A stretch of 64,000 nucleotides of DNA. Source: Rosa chinensis (Eukaryota > Streptophyta > Magnoliopsida > Rosales > Rosaceae). The position numbers and the translations under genes were made by a program. The notes below the pieces were generated by a model. The model made no database searches and was not told the origin of the DNA. It saw only the letters and a program-made list of their open reading frames with translations. The stretch covers positions 16,421,501 to 16,485,500 of the forward strand of contig NC_037092.1 in NCBI RefSeq assembly GCF_002994745.2, in the 5' to 3' direction. How positions within the stretch are numbered: position 1 is the stretch's first letter; each line of letters opens with the position of its first letter. Below are positions 21,985-33,906 of this stretch, piece by piece.

Positions 21985-23165
21985 TTTTTTTTTTTTTTAG
22001 GAAAGGAGAAAATTTCATTCAATTATCCGTGGTCAGAAGACACGTATATCGAATGCTGTCTTACACCAAAATCATAAACGGTATAAGCTACCAGACAAAG
22101 GACAGGTGACCCTCACTGCTAACACATGCGCTCACTTAATGAGCCTACATACAAGAGATCAAATCCTCACTATAAAGCCTCTCCTTGAAAAGTAAACCGA
22201 GTCGCCTAGAGACCTCAATTAGTGTACAACTAGAGAGAACTAAGAAGCAAATAGTAAAAGACTCAATTTCAAGTACTAGGCAAGGAGACCCGGGAACCAA
22301 AAGCTTCCCTTTGCCCTTGGCTCGAGAATCCTCCATCGTTACTACTCTAGAGGATTTGCTAGAGGCACGAAAGTGCGTAGTTCCCTAACAAAATTAGAGA
22401 GTAATACAAACCTAGGGCTCCCAAAGCAAGAAAACATAATAGTAACTAAAAAACTTAAAACTTAAAACTTAAAATATAAAATAAAACATCTTGAACCCAG
22501 AGTAAAACCCCAGGCCCAAGATACATCAGGCCCAGACCAGGCCCACCACCGGATTAGGGCCCAAGAGCTCTAGCCATTGAGCCCGGCCCACGACATGTGC
22601 TGCACAGACAAGCTAGCCAACACCAACGTGCTTCCAACCCATCATGCCGCCGCTTGCAGATCCCGACCTCCGGCGAAGTCACGACGTCGATCAGCACCTC
22701 AAACCGCCCTCCACTACACGCACCGAAGCTAGTCCATACCTGCTCTTCGCCGTCCTCCGCTGTAAGCACTGAGATCAATCCAAACTCCAATGATTTTATG
22801 GCAAGATCTGAATGGATCAAACCATAGAAACCACCAGCACAGATACAAAGCCCAGCCACAAACCCGGCGAATGCGGCGAGATCCGAAAGGATCCGATCAG
22901 GCTCCACCATCTGCCGCGAACCCTCTACTTGTGTCAACACTGCCGCCAGCCAAAGCCATGGCATAAGGAGCCCATTCAGCCCCAATCACCGCTCACTCAC
23001 ACCGGCAACCTATCCTGCCGCACTCGACGATCGCCAACGAGGCCAGAATCCATCTTCAGCGCCGAGGGGTAGCCGGACAGGCACGAACGGCAACTTGTCT
23101 CTCTAGGTTTTCCTCCGAGTTTCTCTCTTCTAATCTATCACTCCCTTTTGGTGATAGTTGTTTTT
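21985..23165 (-). mobile_element. Retroposon (1.18 kb), minus orientation, 18-bp target duplication
   Basis: Flanked by TGAAAGTCTCATTTTAAT at 21967-21984 and 23166-23183 (18 of 18). A poly(T) run starts at 21985, so the RNA-derived strand is minus with poly(A) at its 3' end. This is the signature of LINE-type target-primed insertion. The 5' part (22500-23100) is G+C-rich; a 143-residue minus frame (22554-22985) has no domain I recognise. It may be a LINE-mobilised non-autonomous element or a processed transcript. A similarly organised element lies at 57763-58375. Confidence 0.82.
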
Positions 23166-23289
23166 TGAAAGTCTCATTTTAATGAAAAGCTCATTTCTTA
23201 ATTACTTAAAGTCTTGAATTCAGGTGATCGATATCGGGAGCGAGCTACTTCCTAGTGGAGTGTTTTTATATGCACAACTATAGTGATCA

Positions 23290-24353
23290 ATCTATGTGGA
23301 GTTTCATATGGTGCAAGGAATTCGAACACGTGCCTCCGGAGCTGAAGGAAGTTCACACAATCAAGATGATCCAATTTGGAAAATCCTTTGGCGTTTGAAG
23401 GTCCCATCTGCTGCAAGGGTGTTTCTATGGAGAGCTTTACATGATATTCTTCCCTCTTCTTTTAATCTCCATCGAAGACACTTACTACATTCTCATGTCT
23501 GCTCAAGCTGCAACATGGCAGCTGAGACTACATTACATGCTTTGTGGTATTGCTCCAAGGCCAAAGCTGTTTGGTGCATTACTCCCTTCTAAAGTGTTGT
23601 TGGTGGTTGCAGAGAAAGCTCTTTTTTGGATCTGTTTAGGCATGCTATTTCTGTACTTTCTTTGGATGCTCTTAATCTTGTTGTGATGCTTTGTAGACAC
23701 ATCTGGCATGCTAGGAATGAGAAGATCTTCCAGCGTAAGTATACATGTCCTCGTATATAATCCTCCCAAGTCCGGCTTTCCTTGCTGATTTTTGAGCTAC
23801 TCCAACAACTCAATTTCTCATTTCCAGGCAGGTAAGAGTACTTCACCACTGGAAGACACCCCCATTCCCCTTCTTAAAATTGAATATGGATGGTGCATTG
23901 GAGGAAAAAACGGGTCTAATGGGATTAGGGGATGCTTTGCTCAATGAGATAGGAGAACTACTCTTGGCAGTTTCAAAAGGAATGCATGGTTTCTTTAATG
24001 TGAAGGCCACATAATTGTATGCTGCAATTTTAAGCTTACAATCCATACTTGAAGCCAATTTCCAATCTGCATCCATCATTCTGGAAATGGATTCACTATC
24101 TGCGATTAATGACTTGCTTGCTAAGGATGATGATTGGTCAGTGGAGAGAAACTTGATCAAAGAAGCGAAGACCCTTTTTCGTTTCTTTAGTTCAATTATT
24201 TGTACACATATCTCACAGAAATGTAATCAGGTAGAGCATTTGTTAGGTAGGCATGGGTAGAGGATGAGCCTTCTTGACTAACCAATGTACTGATATCTGA
24301 TGTAAACATTCCAATTGCTTAATATAATACAATTCCTTTACCAAAAAAAAAAA
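23290..24353 (+). pseudogene. 5'-truncated LINE: zinc-binding region and RNase H-like domain
   Basis: Plus strand. 23296-23592 carries a zf-RVT region: WKILWRLKVPSAARVFLWRA, then CSSCNMAAETTLHALWYC. About 23880-24260 encodes an RVT_3-type RNase H (LNMDGALEE, ILEMDSLSAINDL, CNQVEHLLGRHG) with several stops. It ends at a poly(A) run at 24341-24353. The upstream RT and endonuclease are absent, as expected for a 5'-truncated insertion. Confidence 0.87.
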
Positions 24354-24979
24354 ATCTAGGTGACTGTTGATGAGAAGTAGCTAGACATGTTCTTCATTAC
24401 CAGTAAATGGGTTTGTTGCGTCGAAACTGAGGTATATATTGGAGTCAAAATATAGTCATCAAGTCAGTGGCTAACTTAAATAGTTTATTAATTGTTCTTA
24501 TATATATACTCGGGCTTCTTGTCAAGTAACATCCTAAGTTCCTAACTATGTGCCAGGTTCAGATAGTGTTGAGAGTTATCACTCGGTGTGTTCCTACTTA
24601 CACATTACCAGCCGGGAAAGCCTTATTTTCGTATATAGGAAATTAGATCCTCATCTTTGGATAGGATTTGATTCTTATGAAACGGGATGTTAGCTACATT
24701 TAACGATGATTTTGGTTTGACCCTACATACTAGGATGGTGATTTGAGATGGAAATGGATATTTCAACATCAAAGAAATTTCGCAATAGATTCCATACATA
24801 GACCAAGTCATACTTGACTTAGACCACTTTGATTAGGCATAACCGCACAACTACAATTATTCAACCACACAGTTTCATCATCACTTTCATCTTATCCACA
24901 ACAATGAAACATCATGAGATCAAACTGTACTGTTGGCCTGTTGCATATAATGAAGCTCAATCAGTTTTTATCTGTTTAG
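24354..24979. other. No recognisable feature
   Basis: Low-complexity intergenic sequence; short frames only. Confidence 0.5.
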
Positions 24980-26170
24980 GTAGGAAAAATAACAACTTTG
25001 GTCACTCAACTTTTCTTTGTTTGACACTTTAGTCATTTAACTTTGAAAAATATCAATTTAGTCACTCAAGTTCGACACCAGCTATCACTTTAGTATTACC
25101 GTTAACTCCACCGTTAAAATTTTGTAAATATTATACATTTTAAAGGTATTTTTGTCATATCATACAAATATTTTTATAAACATAAATAAATATTAAAAGA
25201 ATTATTATTTTCATACATAATTAACCTACATCTCTTAGAAACCAAGAAAAAAAAAAGAAAAAAAGACACTACATCTCCCAGACCTAGCATTAGTGCATTA
25301 CTGATCGCAGATGCAATTATAACCTATAATTGTGTTCACAAAATTGAACACCAGAGGAGTTCATAAAACATATAAGGAGAGCTTTATCAAAATATCATAT
25401 CTTTGCACCTAGCAAATTAAAAACATCTACCTCACTGTAGAAGTGAACAACAAAACCCAGAAAAATAAAGAATGACAATTACCATTTCCAAGAGTAGAGA
25501 AGCTTACAAATTCAATTTAGCAAAAAATTATGAAGAATTACACAACTAAATCCTCCTAACCCAAAAAGATTCAATCTTTAATCTCCCTGCACAAAATGAC
25601 TCAATCCCTAATCAACCCAGAACTGAAAAATAATTAAACTCGTCTTATAAATAGCAGTGGGTTCTAGATGAAGAGCTGTTCCTTATCTTTGCACAGAGAA
25701 GCCAAGGCGTTGATGGCCATGATAGCTCTTTCTTAATCTTAAGGACTTGGTCCTAGTCTGCGATGAAGTTGAGAAGGTCTAGTCTAAGTTTGGTTAATGA
25801 TCTAATTATGAGTCTCTCTGTGAGAGAATAATGGTCTTTTACAAGGTTTGAGCTTTCAACTTGTAATGGATTAATAAGACTAGAGGGAGAGATTACTGTG
25901 TTTGGTCATGGAGGCCAACTAAAAACCTTCATTTATGCGATTGCAATTTGCAAGAAAATAAATTCAAGAAGGCTCAAATTAATTTTAATTTTTTCAGATT
26001 TATGTTTTAATGATTTGACCAAAACGTCCTCAATTTTAATGGTTTGTGAAGAAATATTTAACGGCAGTGACTAAAATGTTAAATAGTGTTAAAGTTGAGT
26101 GATCAAAATGATATTTTTTTAAAAGTCAATGACCAAAGTATCAAACATATCAAAATGATATTTTTTTTTC
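24980..26170. mobile_element. ~1.2-kb element with inverted 'TTTGGTCACTCAACTTT' ends
   Basis: Left end AACTTTGGTCACTCAACTTT (about 24993), followed by TTTAGTCATTTAACTTT and TTTAGTCACTCAAG. The inverted right end, reading from 26143 leftwards, gives ACTTTGGTCATTGACTTTTA, TTTTGATCACTCAACTTTAA and TTTTAGTCACTGCCGTTAA. Both ends repeat the same short module, as in common plant non-autonomous DNA transposons. Exact borders and target duplication were not resolved. No coding sequence is seen inside. Confidence 0.62.
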
Positions 26171-26472
26171 TAATATATAATTACCATCTTCATTAGAATT
26201 TGGTGGTATTACACTATTACTTGTACAACCTCAACTCCTCACACATATTATTTTAGTCCTGTCTAGGATAAGTAGGGTTTGCAAAATGCCAAAATCCACC
26301 ATGAAGCCAAAACATCGGTTTAGTCTAATGTATACCTATTAATTAACCAATTTTGTTATGAACTTGAAAAGACTTGCAAACTTGTGAAATGGGCCGAGCA
26401 AGCGAGGACTATGAATGTGGCGAACAAATTGAATTATATTTTAATATTGAATTTTACTTGCTCGTAGCCTTC

Positions 26473-26478
26473 TATAAA
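26473..26478 (+). promoter_or_regulatory. TATA box of the RLP gene
   Basis: TATAAA, 52 bases upstream of the ATG at 26531 and therefore compatible with a short 5' leader. No other promoter element was identified. Confidence 0.65.
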
Positions 26479-26530
26479 TTCCACCAGATGTGTTCAATAA
26501 TAGCCATCCACAACAAAGCAAACCTTAATT

Positions 26531-29503
26531 ATGGATAGTTCTGCAAACTTTCCCAACCCTGTCTATCATTTCAGTATTGCTCTCTGTTTCCTCTTGTTTT
26601 TAGCCTCTTCATGCCTAAACACTAGTGAACTCTGCTTGGGAGATGGCCTTCCAGTTGTGAAATGCATCGACACAGAGAGAAGCGCGCTTCTCCTCTTTAA
26701 GGCAGATCTTATCGATGCTTCGGGTAGGCTATCATCTTGGGAGGGTCAAAATTGTTGTCAATGGAAAGGGATTTCATGCAACAACCGCACTGGTCATGTT
26801 GAAAAGATGGACCTCCGCAATACAAGTCCAGCTCCATCTATTGATGCTAAAGACCAGGAGTTTGAGGCTTATGAAGAGTCCTTTTTGGGGGGTAAGATAA
26901 ATCCTTCTTTGCTTAGCTTGAAATATATGAGTTACTTAGACTTGAGCTGGAATGGCTTTCAAGGGCTTCAAATTCCTAAGTTCTTTGGTCAGCTTAAAAG
27001 TCTGAAGTATCTCAATGTCTCATCTTCATCTTTTGAGGGACAGATTCCACCACATCTTGGTAACCTATCAAACTTGAACTATCTTGACCTTAGTGGTAAC
27101 TATTTATTGGAAATTTCTTCCATAAATTTTCATTGGCTTTCTCATCTCTTCTCTCTAAAATACCTCAGTCTGACTGAAGTGGACCTTAGCAATGCAGGAG
27201 CCACTTGGCTACATGTTGTTATCATGCTTCCTTCCATGCTAGAGTTACACTTGTCTAGATGCAACATTGAAAGCCTTCCACCTTCACTTCACACCATGAA
27301 CCTCACATCACTTTTGATCCTTGATATGTCATTCAATGATTTTAAGTCTCCATTTCCAAAGTGGGTCTTTAATCTAACTAGCCTCAGAGAACTTCACTTG
27401 GCCAAGAATTCTTTCAGCGGTCCCTTTCCCAATGATTTCGTTAACCTGAAATCATTGGAAGAACTTGATTTATCTCTTAATGGCCTTCACGGTCGAATTC
27501 CCAAATTCTTTGGAAATCTCTGCAACCTAAAGACCTTAATTCTTGCGGGAAACGCATTTGATCAGGGTATTCCAGAGTTTTTGGATGGTTTATCAGGTTG
27601 TGCAAATAAGAAGTTGGAGTCACTAGACTTGTCTAGTAATATGCTGATAGGCGAATTGCCTGCCTCCTTAGGGATGCTCCCCCATTTGCAGTACCTTAAC
27701 CTCTTCGACAATCATTTGAATGGATCCATCCCGGAAAGTTTGGGACGACTCTCTGAGCTAGTTTATCTAGACTTGTCGGGAAACTCATTGGTAGGCTTTT
27801 TAACTGAAGCCCATTTCATAGATCTCGCCAAGTTAAAATACATTGCGCTGGGCAATATCAGTAGATTCAGTACCCCCAACCTGCTTCCTTCCATCATTTT
27901 CAATGTGGCTTATGAGTGGGTTCCTCCTTTCAAGCTTGACACCATTTACATCAGGAACTGTCAAATAGGTCCTGCCTTTTCACTATGGCTTCTATCTCAA
28001 ACTGAACTAGTATATGTCTCTCTAAGGAATACAGGCATCTTCGATTCTATACCAGAGGAATGGTTAGTGAAAATATCTTCCCAAGTCCAATATTTGGATT
28101 TATCTTACAACCAAATTTGTGGAAAGCTTCCAGTCCAACTGATAGTTCCAAATTTAGTGACTCTAGATTTGAGACATAATCAATTCCACGGCTCACTCCC
28201 GCTTTGGTTGTGTAAGGAGGCTTACTACCTAAATCTTGCTAGCAATTCATTTTCCGGGCCAATTCCGTTAACTTTTGACCAACATTTTCCAAATTTGCAA
28301 CAACTGCATCTCTTTGAAAATTATTTGAATGGCACGATTCCATCCTCTGTTTTCAATATGCAGAAGTTGTTAATCTTTTCTCTAAGAAGCAACAACATTT
28401 CTGGAGAGTTCCCTCAAGCATGGAGTATGTGGGGTGACATAGACATTGTAGATGTTGGAGACAATCATCTCTCAGGAAATATTCCCAGTACAATGGGTAT
28501 CCCACGTTCACTTTTTATGTTGTCGATGAAGAACAACAAATTCGATGGTGAAATCCCGATGGCCTTGGGAAATTGCACCAAACTGAGGAGTATTGATCTT
28601 GGTGGTAATAGATTTACTGGAAACCTACCTTCATGGATAGGAACAAATGTATCCAAGTTGTTTATCTTACGGCTGCCATCCAATTATCTGAGTGGACATA
28701 TTCCCCAGCAATTGTGCAATCTTGGCTACCTTCACCTCCTAGATCTTGGTCATAACCACCTCTCAGGTACTATACCAAAGTGTTTGAATAATATGACCGC
28801 TCTAACAGATGTCAAATTCAATACTTATCCCTTATATCAGGTGTATGAACAACAAATAATGGTGACCAAAGGAAGAGAATTCCAATATAACAAGACTTTG
28901 AGGTGGGTAAAAAGCATAGATCTTTCCTCAAATAGTTTGGAAGGTGAAATCCCTGAAAAAATATGCAGTCTCTTTGCATTGGTTATCTTGAACTTGTCGA
29001 TGAATCATCTAAGTGGAAATATTCCCTCAAAAATTGGAAACTTGCGGTCACTCGAATTCCTTGATCTCTCAGTCAACCACCTTTTGGGACGAATTCCTCA
29101 AAGTATTTCGTCTTTAACCTATTTGTCTCACTTGAATTTGTCTTACAACGAATTGAGCGGAAGAATTCCTTTGGGCAACCAACTTCAAGCACTTGATGAT
29201 TCAACCAGTATTTATGGGGGCAATCCATCACTCTGTGGGTTTCCCCTTTTAAACAAGTGCCCAGGAGATGACACACCTCCACAACCCACTTTTCCTGGTG
29301 GGAAAAGACATGAAGATGATAAAAAGCTTGGTTTCTACATTAGTGCAGTGCTCGGCTTTGTCGTAGGCTTTTGGGGTGTTTGTGGCACATTACTCATAAA
29401 GAAGTCATGGAGGTATGCCTACTTTCAATTTTTTGATAGCATCCAAGACAAGGTAGCGGTGGCAGTTGCATTGAAAATAGCCCATTTTCAGAGGAAAATT
29501 TAA
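26531..29503 (+). CDS. LRR receptor-like protein (RLP, EIX/Cf type), intact
   Basis: 990 residues, single exon. An N-terminal signal peptide (about 1-30) is followed by an LRRNT_2 cap (about 45-90) with the cysteine pair of [11 protein letters not shown]. More than twenty extracellular plant-type LRRs (LxxLxxLxLSxNxLxGxIP) run to about residue 895, with a non-LRR island near 755-790 ([17 protein letters not shown]). The C-terminal cap is [13 protein letters not shown], then an acidic linker, one membrane span (about 935-957, [20 protein letters not shown]) and a short basic tail ([12 protein letters not shown]). There is no kinase domain. Family members sit in the plasma membrane, bind microbial or self ligands and signal through partner kinases such as SOBIR1 and BAK1; this ligand is unknown. 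The ATG at 26531 is the first in frame and opens the signal peptide. An AATAAA lies at 29721. Two decayed relatives lie at 60.5-63.6 kb. Confidence 0.95.
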   Translation: MDSSANFPNPVYHFSIALCFLLFLASSCLNTSELCLGDGLPVVKCIDTERSALLLFKADLIDASGRLSSWEGQNCCQWKGISCNNRTGHVEKMDLRNTSPAPSIDAKDQEFEAYEESFLGGKINPSLLSLKYMSYLDLSWNGFQGLQIPKFFGQLKSLKYLNVSSSSFEGQIPPHLGNLSNLNYLDLSGNYLLEISSINFHWLSHLFSLKYLSLTEVDLSNAGATWLHVVIMLPSMLELHLSRCNIESLPPSLHTMNLTSLLILDMSFNDFKSPFPKWVFNLTSLRELHLAKNSFSGPFPNDFVNLKSLEELDLSLNGLHGRIPKFFGNLCNLKTLILAGNAFDQGIPEFLDGLSGCANKKLESLDLSSNMLIGELPASLGMLPHLQYLNLFDNHLNGSIPESLGRLSELVYLDLSGNSLVGFLTEAHFIDLAKLKYIALGNISRFSTPNLLPSIIFNVAYEWVPPFKLDTIYIRNCQIGPAFSLWLLSQTELVYVSLRNTGIFDSIPEEWLVKISSQVQYLDLSYNQICGKLPVQLIVPNLVTLDLRHNQFHGSLPLWLCKEAYYLNLASNSFSGPIPLTFDQHFPNLQQLHLFENYLNGTIPSSVFNMQKLLIFSLRSNNISGEFPQAWSMWGDIDIVDVGDNHLSGNIPSTMGIPRSLFMLSMKNNKFDGEIPMALGNCTKLRSIDLGGNRFTGNLPSWIGTNVSKLFILRLPSNYLSGHIPQQLCNLGYLHLLDLGHNHLSGTIPKCLNNMTALTDVKFNTYPLYQVYEQQIMVTKGREFQYNKTLRWVKSIDLSSNSLEGEIPEKICSLFALVILNLSMNHLSGNIPSKIGNLRSLEFLDLSVNHLLGRIPQSISSLTYLSHLNLSYNELSGRIPLGNQLQALDDSTSIYGGNPSLCGFPLLNKCPGDDTPPQPTFPGGKRHEDDKKLGFYISAVLGFVVGFWGVCGTLLIKKSWRYAYFQFFDSIQDKVAVAVALKIAHFQRKI

Positions 29504-29770
29504 TCGAAAGAAAGAAAATAAGTAAATTAGTGTTAAACTTAGCTATGTTATGATTTTCCTTTTTCTATCTTGTAATGTGTAACATTTTTTTTTTGAGAAG
29601 ATTGTAATGTGCATGTAACATTTGATGTACTTAATTCGTTTCTATTTTGGCCTAGTGGAATTCCTTTTTTTTTTTTTTTTGAGTATGTGGTCTAGTGGAC
29701 TTGAGTTGTATGTTCTGACAAATAAAAAAGAAAAGAAAAAAAAAAGAGTTTTGCCTTTTGGAGGAGTAAA
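29504..29770. other. RLP 3' flank
   Basis: T-rich sequence with AATAAA at 29721-29726, a possible distal polyadenylation signal; no gene. Confidence 0.45.
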
Positions 29771-30064
29771 AGCAACTCCAACAGCTTCCCTATAATTTCT
29801 ATATTATAGGGAAGCAAAAATCAAAACTTTAACTTTTTTTTCTTCTCCAACTCCAACAAATTCCCTATTTTACAACAATCTTTAAAATCTCTATATTCTT
29901 CCTTAAAATTTTAGAGTTTGCTGTAAATATATGGAATTTAGTTTTCTCTTTCCTCACTTTCCCTAAAATAGGGATAGTTATAAGGAATCTGTTGGAGCAA
30001 AAGAGACTTATTTTTCCCTAAAGTAGAGAAAAATCAAAATATAGGGAATCTGTTGGAGTTGGTT
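29771..30064. mobile_element. MITE with CTCCAACAG-type inverted ends
   Basis: Left AGCAACTCCAACAGCTTCCC and, inverted from 30064, GTAACCAACTCCAACAGATT. A second inverted pair lies inside (TCCAACTCCAACAAATTCCC near 29848, and the inverse of AATCTGTTGGAGCAAAAG near 29986-30003), so each arm holds two copies of the end motif. A clear target duplication was not found. Confidence 0.72.
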
Positions 30065-30425
30065 ACCCCCGCTCCTTTCTCCTCCTCTATGGGCGTTTTC
30101 ATCTTTGTTTTTCATAAATAAGCAAGATGATCATTCAGAACCTCTACGTACTCGCCCTTTGGATTATCATTTTGGTTACCAAAGAGTTTAAATTTGAGGA
30201 TGGAGATTAATTTTTATTTGATGCTCTGTACTGTCTATAATATTTATGGGAGCCTTAGGTGTTAAGCGTATGCAGCTACAATATTCTATACAGAGAATTC
30301 ACTTTTGTCGAGCCAAGTATGACGGATTTTTTTTGTAATATTACAACATTAATGAAATTTTTTCGCTTCTTTTAAAAAGAAACTCTACTCACCCTTTAGA
30401 TAAACTCTATGCCCTTTGAAAGCTA
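30065..30425. other. No recognisable feature
   Basis: Intergenic, AT-rich. Confidence 0.45.
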
Positions 30426-30850
30426 TTCTGCTTGGTATTCACCAAGATTGGTTGTAAGTAGATATTGAAAGTGACTTTGCCCTGTTGATTATTGCACTTC
30501 AAAGTAAGGAATAGAATTTCTCAGAGGTAAGCCGGGTTTTAGATGATTGTAAAGGATTATGTATATGCCTTTCAATCTTTACAATTCGGCATATTTACCG
30601 TGAAGCAAATGGTGTAGCTAATAGACTTGCTCACCTTGCTAGTTTGTTTGTTTTAGATGATGTTCGGTTAGATGAGGCTCCTGCTATTATTCAGTATGTC
30701 CTTTACGATGATTATTGTAACTGTTTTATTGTAGCACGGGTTCAAGTTTTATGTCCCCTTTCCAGTTACGTAGTTCTGATTTAATAAATGATTTTGGGCA
30801 TGGGGCTGTGCCTTCCAAGTAGGCTAGGTTTCAAACTCCTTCACACAAAA
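30426..30850 (+). pseudogene. LINE 3' scrap (RNase H-like domain end)
   Basis: Translation near 30467-30660 gives ESDFALLIIALQSKE, then RVLDDCK, then IRHIYREANGVANRLAHLAS. This is the end of a plant LINE RVT_3 RNase H domain, interrupted by at least one stop. A tail typical of LINE 3' ends follows (GGGCATGGGGCTGTGCC near 30796), closing with an A-rich run near 30848. The rest of the LINE is missing. Confidence 0.75.
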
Positions 30851-31108
30851 AAATATGTACAACATTAAATAAACACTTGTATGTTTTCAGGAAGAAACCA
30901 CTAAAGAGAGGGAAAAAAAAAGTTATTAAAATTCACTAGGGAGCAGGGAAGAAGCTCTTCTATTCTACAATTTTTTACCCCAACATCCCATCCAGCTCTT
31001 TTTTTTTAGAGTAAAGACCGGTGAGCTATGACATGCTAATTATTGATAAAAATTATTATTGTGGATGTCACAGGCTTGAATCTGACTAGTATGAAAAAAA
31101 ATTTAAAA
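30851..31108. other. No recognisable feature
   Basis: Short intergenic stretch. Confidence 0.45.
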
Positions 31109-31117
31109 TTTTCAAAT

Positions 31118-32260
31118 GGAGCTTCTATTCAAACCTCCAAAATTAGTATTTCGACCTCTTTTTTTTTTCAAGTAATAGTGGACTTTGTTAACTCATGTCA
31201 AATTACCAATAAGGACATAAAAGAGGGGAGGGAAAGAAAAAAAAAGGCCTCTTCTTATCTCTAGTAGTTTTCAACTTCGAGAAAACCTTCTCCTCCAACA
31301 TAAACTCTAAATTCACTGACCATTGTATCGCACCAATGTCTAACTCTGGTTTCTCGATTAGTACTACTAAAATGTAGAAGCATCCACTTGAGAAAATTGA
31401 AATTTTGGTTCTGCATCTTGATTACATGGTATGATGTTCTCGATTAGTACTACTATACTCAAAACTAGAAGCATCCACTTCATAAACTTGGAATTTTGGT
31501 TCTTGGTTTGATTAAATGGTTTGATTTGGCACATGGTGTAGGCCATTGGGAAGAATGATTAGTATTTGTCCTTAGAGAGTCCAGGACCTAATTTTGTTTG
31601 ATCTTACTTTGAATGGCCTTTTATTTAATTACTCTTCTATAATTGTAGGCTTTTCGATTAACTTGGTATGGCCTGAAAGGTTGGTGCTATTATGCTATCT
31701 AACTATCTGATTGTTGGATTTCTTTGTTTCCACTTCAATTCTCTTGTACTATAGTTTCATAGACTTGATAGCATGGTCGACTTTTTTTTTTTTGTAACAC
31801 AATAGCAATACACAGATGCCAGAAGGTCAGAAAGAGAAAAACAAAGCAAGAAAGCATAACAGTAACATAAACCAAACTGAAACAAAAGTCAAACTATGAT
31901 AGTTGGAATTTTGGAAGAAAGACTAAAAAATATGTATGGATGAAAGAAACAAAATAGAAGCGACAAAATTATGTGAAAGAAAGAGACTACCACCTGGAGA
32001 TTTTTTTTTTCAAAGGTAAAATAGAATTGTGAATTGTTCAAAATTTGAAGGAGGTCCATTATTGATTTTGGAGGTATGAATAGAATCTAGAAAAGAAAAA
32101 AAAGAAAAAGAAGGATTTTTATTGATTTTATTGGACGATGGGCATTGTGGGAAAACTAGGGAGGTGTAGATAACATATTGATATTTTGTAAAAATAAGTT
32201 GGAGATCTATTAAGTGGGGAGGTCCAAATACCAATTTTGGAGGTATGAATAGAAACTCCC
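31118..32260. mobile_element. Mutator-like element (1.14 kb) with 9-bp target duplication
   Basis: Left end GGAGCTTCTATTCAAACCTC; right end, inverted, GGGAGTTTCTATTCATACCT. The inversion continues through CCAAAATT(A/G)GTATTT(C/G)GACCTC. Identical flanks TTTTCAAAT lie at 31109-31117 and 32261-32269. A further partial copy of the right end (GGAGGTATGAATAGAATCT) lies at 32070-32088, inside. No transposase. The ends match the nested element at 15533-16475, so this family has at least two members here. Confidence 0.87.
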
Positions 32261-32304
32261 TTTTCAAATAGTACATGAACTATTGAAAAGTATACTAGTC
32301 TAGC

Positions 32305-32486
32305 ACAGATTTGCTCACCTAAGGGACAGTTTTAAGGGACTGTGAGGGACAAATGCATCTTAACCACATGTATTAAATATAAAAACAGAAATTATAATAA
32401 CTTAAAACTGTGCATTTATTTTCAGTAGTCAGATTCACTTGTCTCTCACAGTCCCTTAAAAATTGTCCCCTAGGTGAGCAGGCCTT
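32305..32486. mobile_element. 182-bp MITE, copy 2
   Basis: Same family as 21403-21570: ACAGATTTGCTCACCTAAGG at the left and, inverted, AAGGCCTGCTCACCTAGGGG at the right, with more than 40 bp of inverted complementarity. Flanks TAGTCTAGC (32296-32304) and TAGTCTATC (32487-32495) match at 8 of 9 bases. Confidence 0.86.
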
Positions 32487-32495
32487 TAGTCTATC

Positions 32496-33304
32496 TTGGA
32501 CTTTTATAATAAACTATTGTATCTTGGGCCATTTTTGTACTTTCCTCCGTTCTTATGCTAAAAAAGCATACGTGGCACAAAATTGAAAGGGCAAAGTTGT
32601 CAGAACGTGGAGAAATAATGTAGACAAAAATTTCAGCCCTTTTCTCCAAGAACTTGGTCCAATCCAGTCAGCCATTTTTCGTTGCAATTTTATTAGAAGA
32701 AAATGAAATCATCACGATCATCATAATCCAGTCCTTATCCCAATATCCTTCATAGAAGAAACACCTTTCTTGGGTGTGGAATTTCTTAATATATACAGAA
32801 GGTTAAAGAAATTCTTGGGTCTTGAAGGCTTAAAACTAGTATTTACGAAATTCTGAAAGAAATCATGTATGGTTTTTAGCTCCAATTCTGAGAAACGAAA
32901 GCCGCAGCTCGATCAGCAAAACCATTGATATAAATAAGGGGACGTCTAAATCGACCAAAGATGGGGTGTTTCTAATCATTGTTGGTGCTTTAAGCTGAAA
33001 TGAGTTGTTATCTTTTCTTGCCTCTTGTTCCCATGTGATCAACTCCACTACATCTCTTTTATGATCGTCTGTAGTGTAGTCTGTATGACAGTTCTAGGGA
33101 GTCAGTTAGTTGAATCTCATTTATACTGTTCTATTTACAATCCGCATTTCATATTGGTTTTCTTAGCTAGAAACTTCTTGCGTATCGTTGTATCCATTTA
33201 TGTCAATTTGGGTAATGATATATATTTTTCTGTTTATTTTTTTATTGGGTAATATTAATGGTCCAAATGTCTAATTGCAATAGAGTTGACTTCGGTATTC
33301 CCAG
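32496..33304. other. No recognisable gene
   Basis: AT-rich intergenic sequence. Short frames at 32863-33048 (minus) and 33025-33252 (plus) show no domain. Confidence 0.5.
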
Positions 33305-33390
33305 GAAATTTTAGTAGTGCTTTTATCTTGAAACAACTAATTTAATTGCGTACAGTACGTGCATGAAGACTAGTAATAATAATATATTGA

Positions 33391-33561
33391 AGGGGAAGAT
33401 TCAGTACATCGATGTGCACTTGCACCGACATAAATGGATGGTTAGATTATATTAAATACACTCTTAGGTTATTAATAAAAATATTAATTATAAATATCAA
33501 GGGTTGAGATCATCTTATAAGTGTTGAGTCATTTGCACCGTCGGTGCATAGAATAATTTCC
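33391..33561. mobile_element. 171-bp MITE-like insertion in the tandem array
   Basis: AGGGGAAGATTCAGTACATC ... GTGCATAGAATAATTTCC with weakly inverted ends and a TGCACCGTCGGTGCA palindrome near the right end. Flanks ATATATTGA (33382-33390) and ATATATAGA (33562-33570) match at 8 of 9. The neighbouring array units lack it. Confidence 0.72.
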
Positions 33562-33710
33562 ATATATAGAACTATTGAAGTAGCACTTTAGTAGTGCTTT
33601 TATCTTGAAACACAGTACATGCATGAAGACCAGCAATAATAATGGATTGAACTATTGAAGTAGCACTTAAGTAGTGCTTTTATCTTGAAACTTTAGTAGT
33701 GCTTTTATCT

Positions 33711-33906
33711 GGAAGAGAGAATCTTGTGTGGGGCAACTGCACGAACACATGGTGGGGCAGACCAATCACTGTTCAGTAAGGGGGTGTTTTGGGTATTGCA
33801 CTTTAGGGAGCAGGGGCAGTTTCAGAAAAGAGAGAAAATTTCCTTTCTTCTGATTGGGTGGTCCTAAAGCCACGTGGTGGGGAAACCCCCCACTTAAGAA
33901 TTTTCC
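33711..33906. mobile_element. 196-bp MITE-like insertion in the tandem array
   Basis: GGAAGAGAGAATCTTGTGTG at the left and, inverted, GGAAAATTCTTAAGTGGGGG at the right. It splits a unit between TATCT and TTGAAAC, with TATCT at 33706-33710 and 33907-33911. Uninterrupted neighbouring units show the original junction. Confidence 0.75.

Noticed and set aside
22554..23072. Overlapping frames in the GC-rich end of the retroposon
   Set aside because: Frames on both strands of similar length, no recognised domain; likely compositional.
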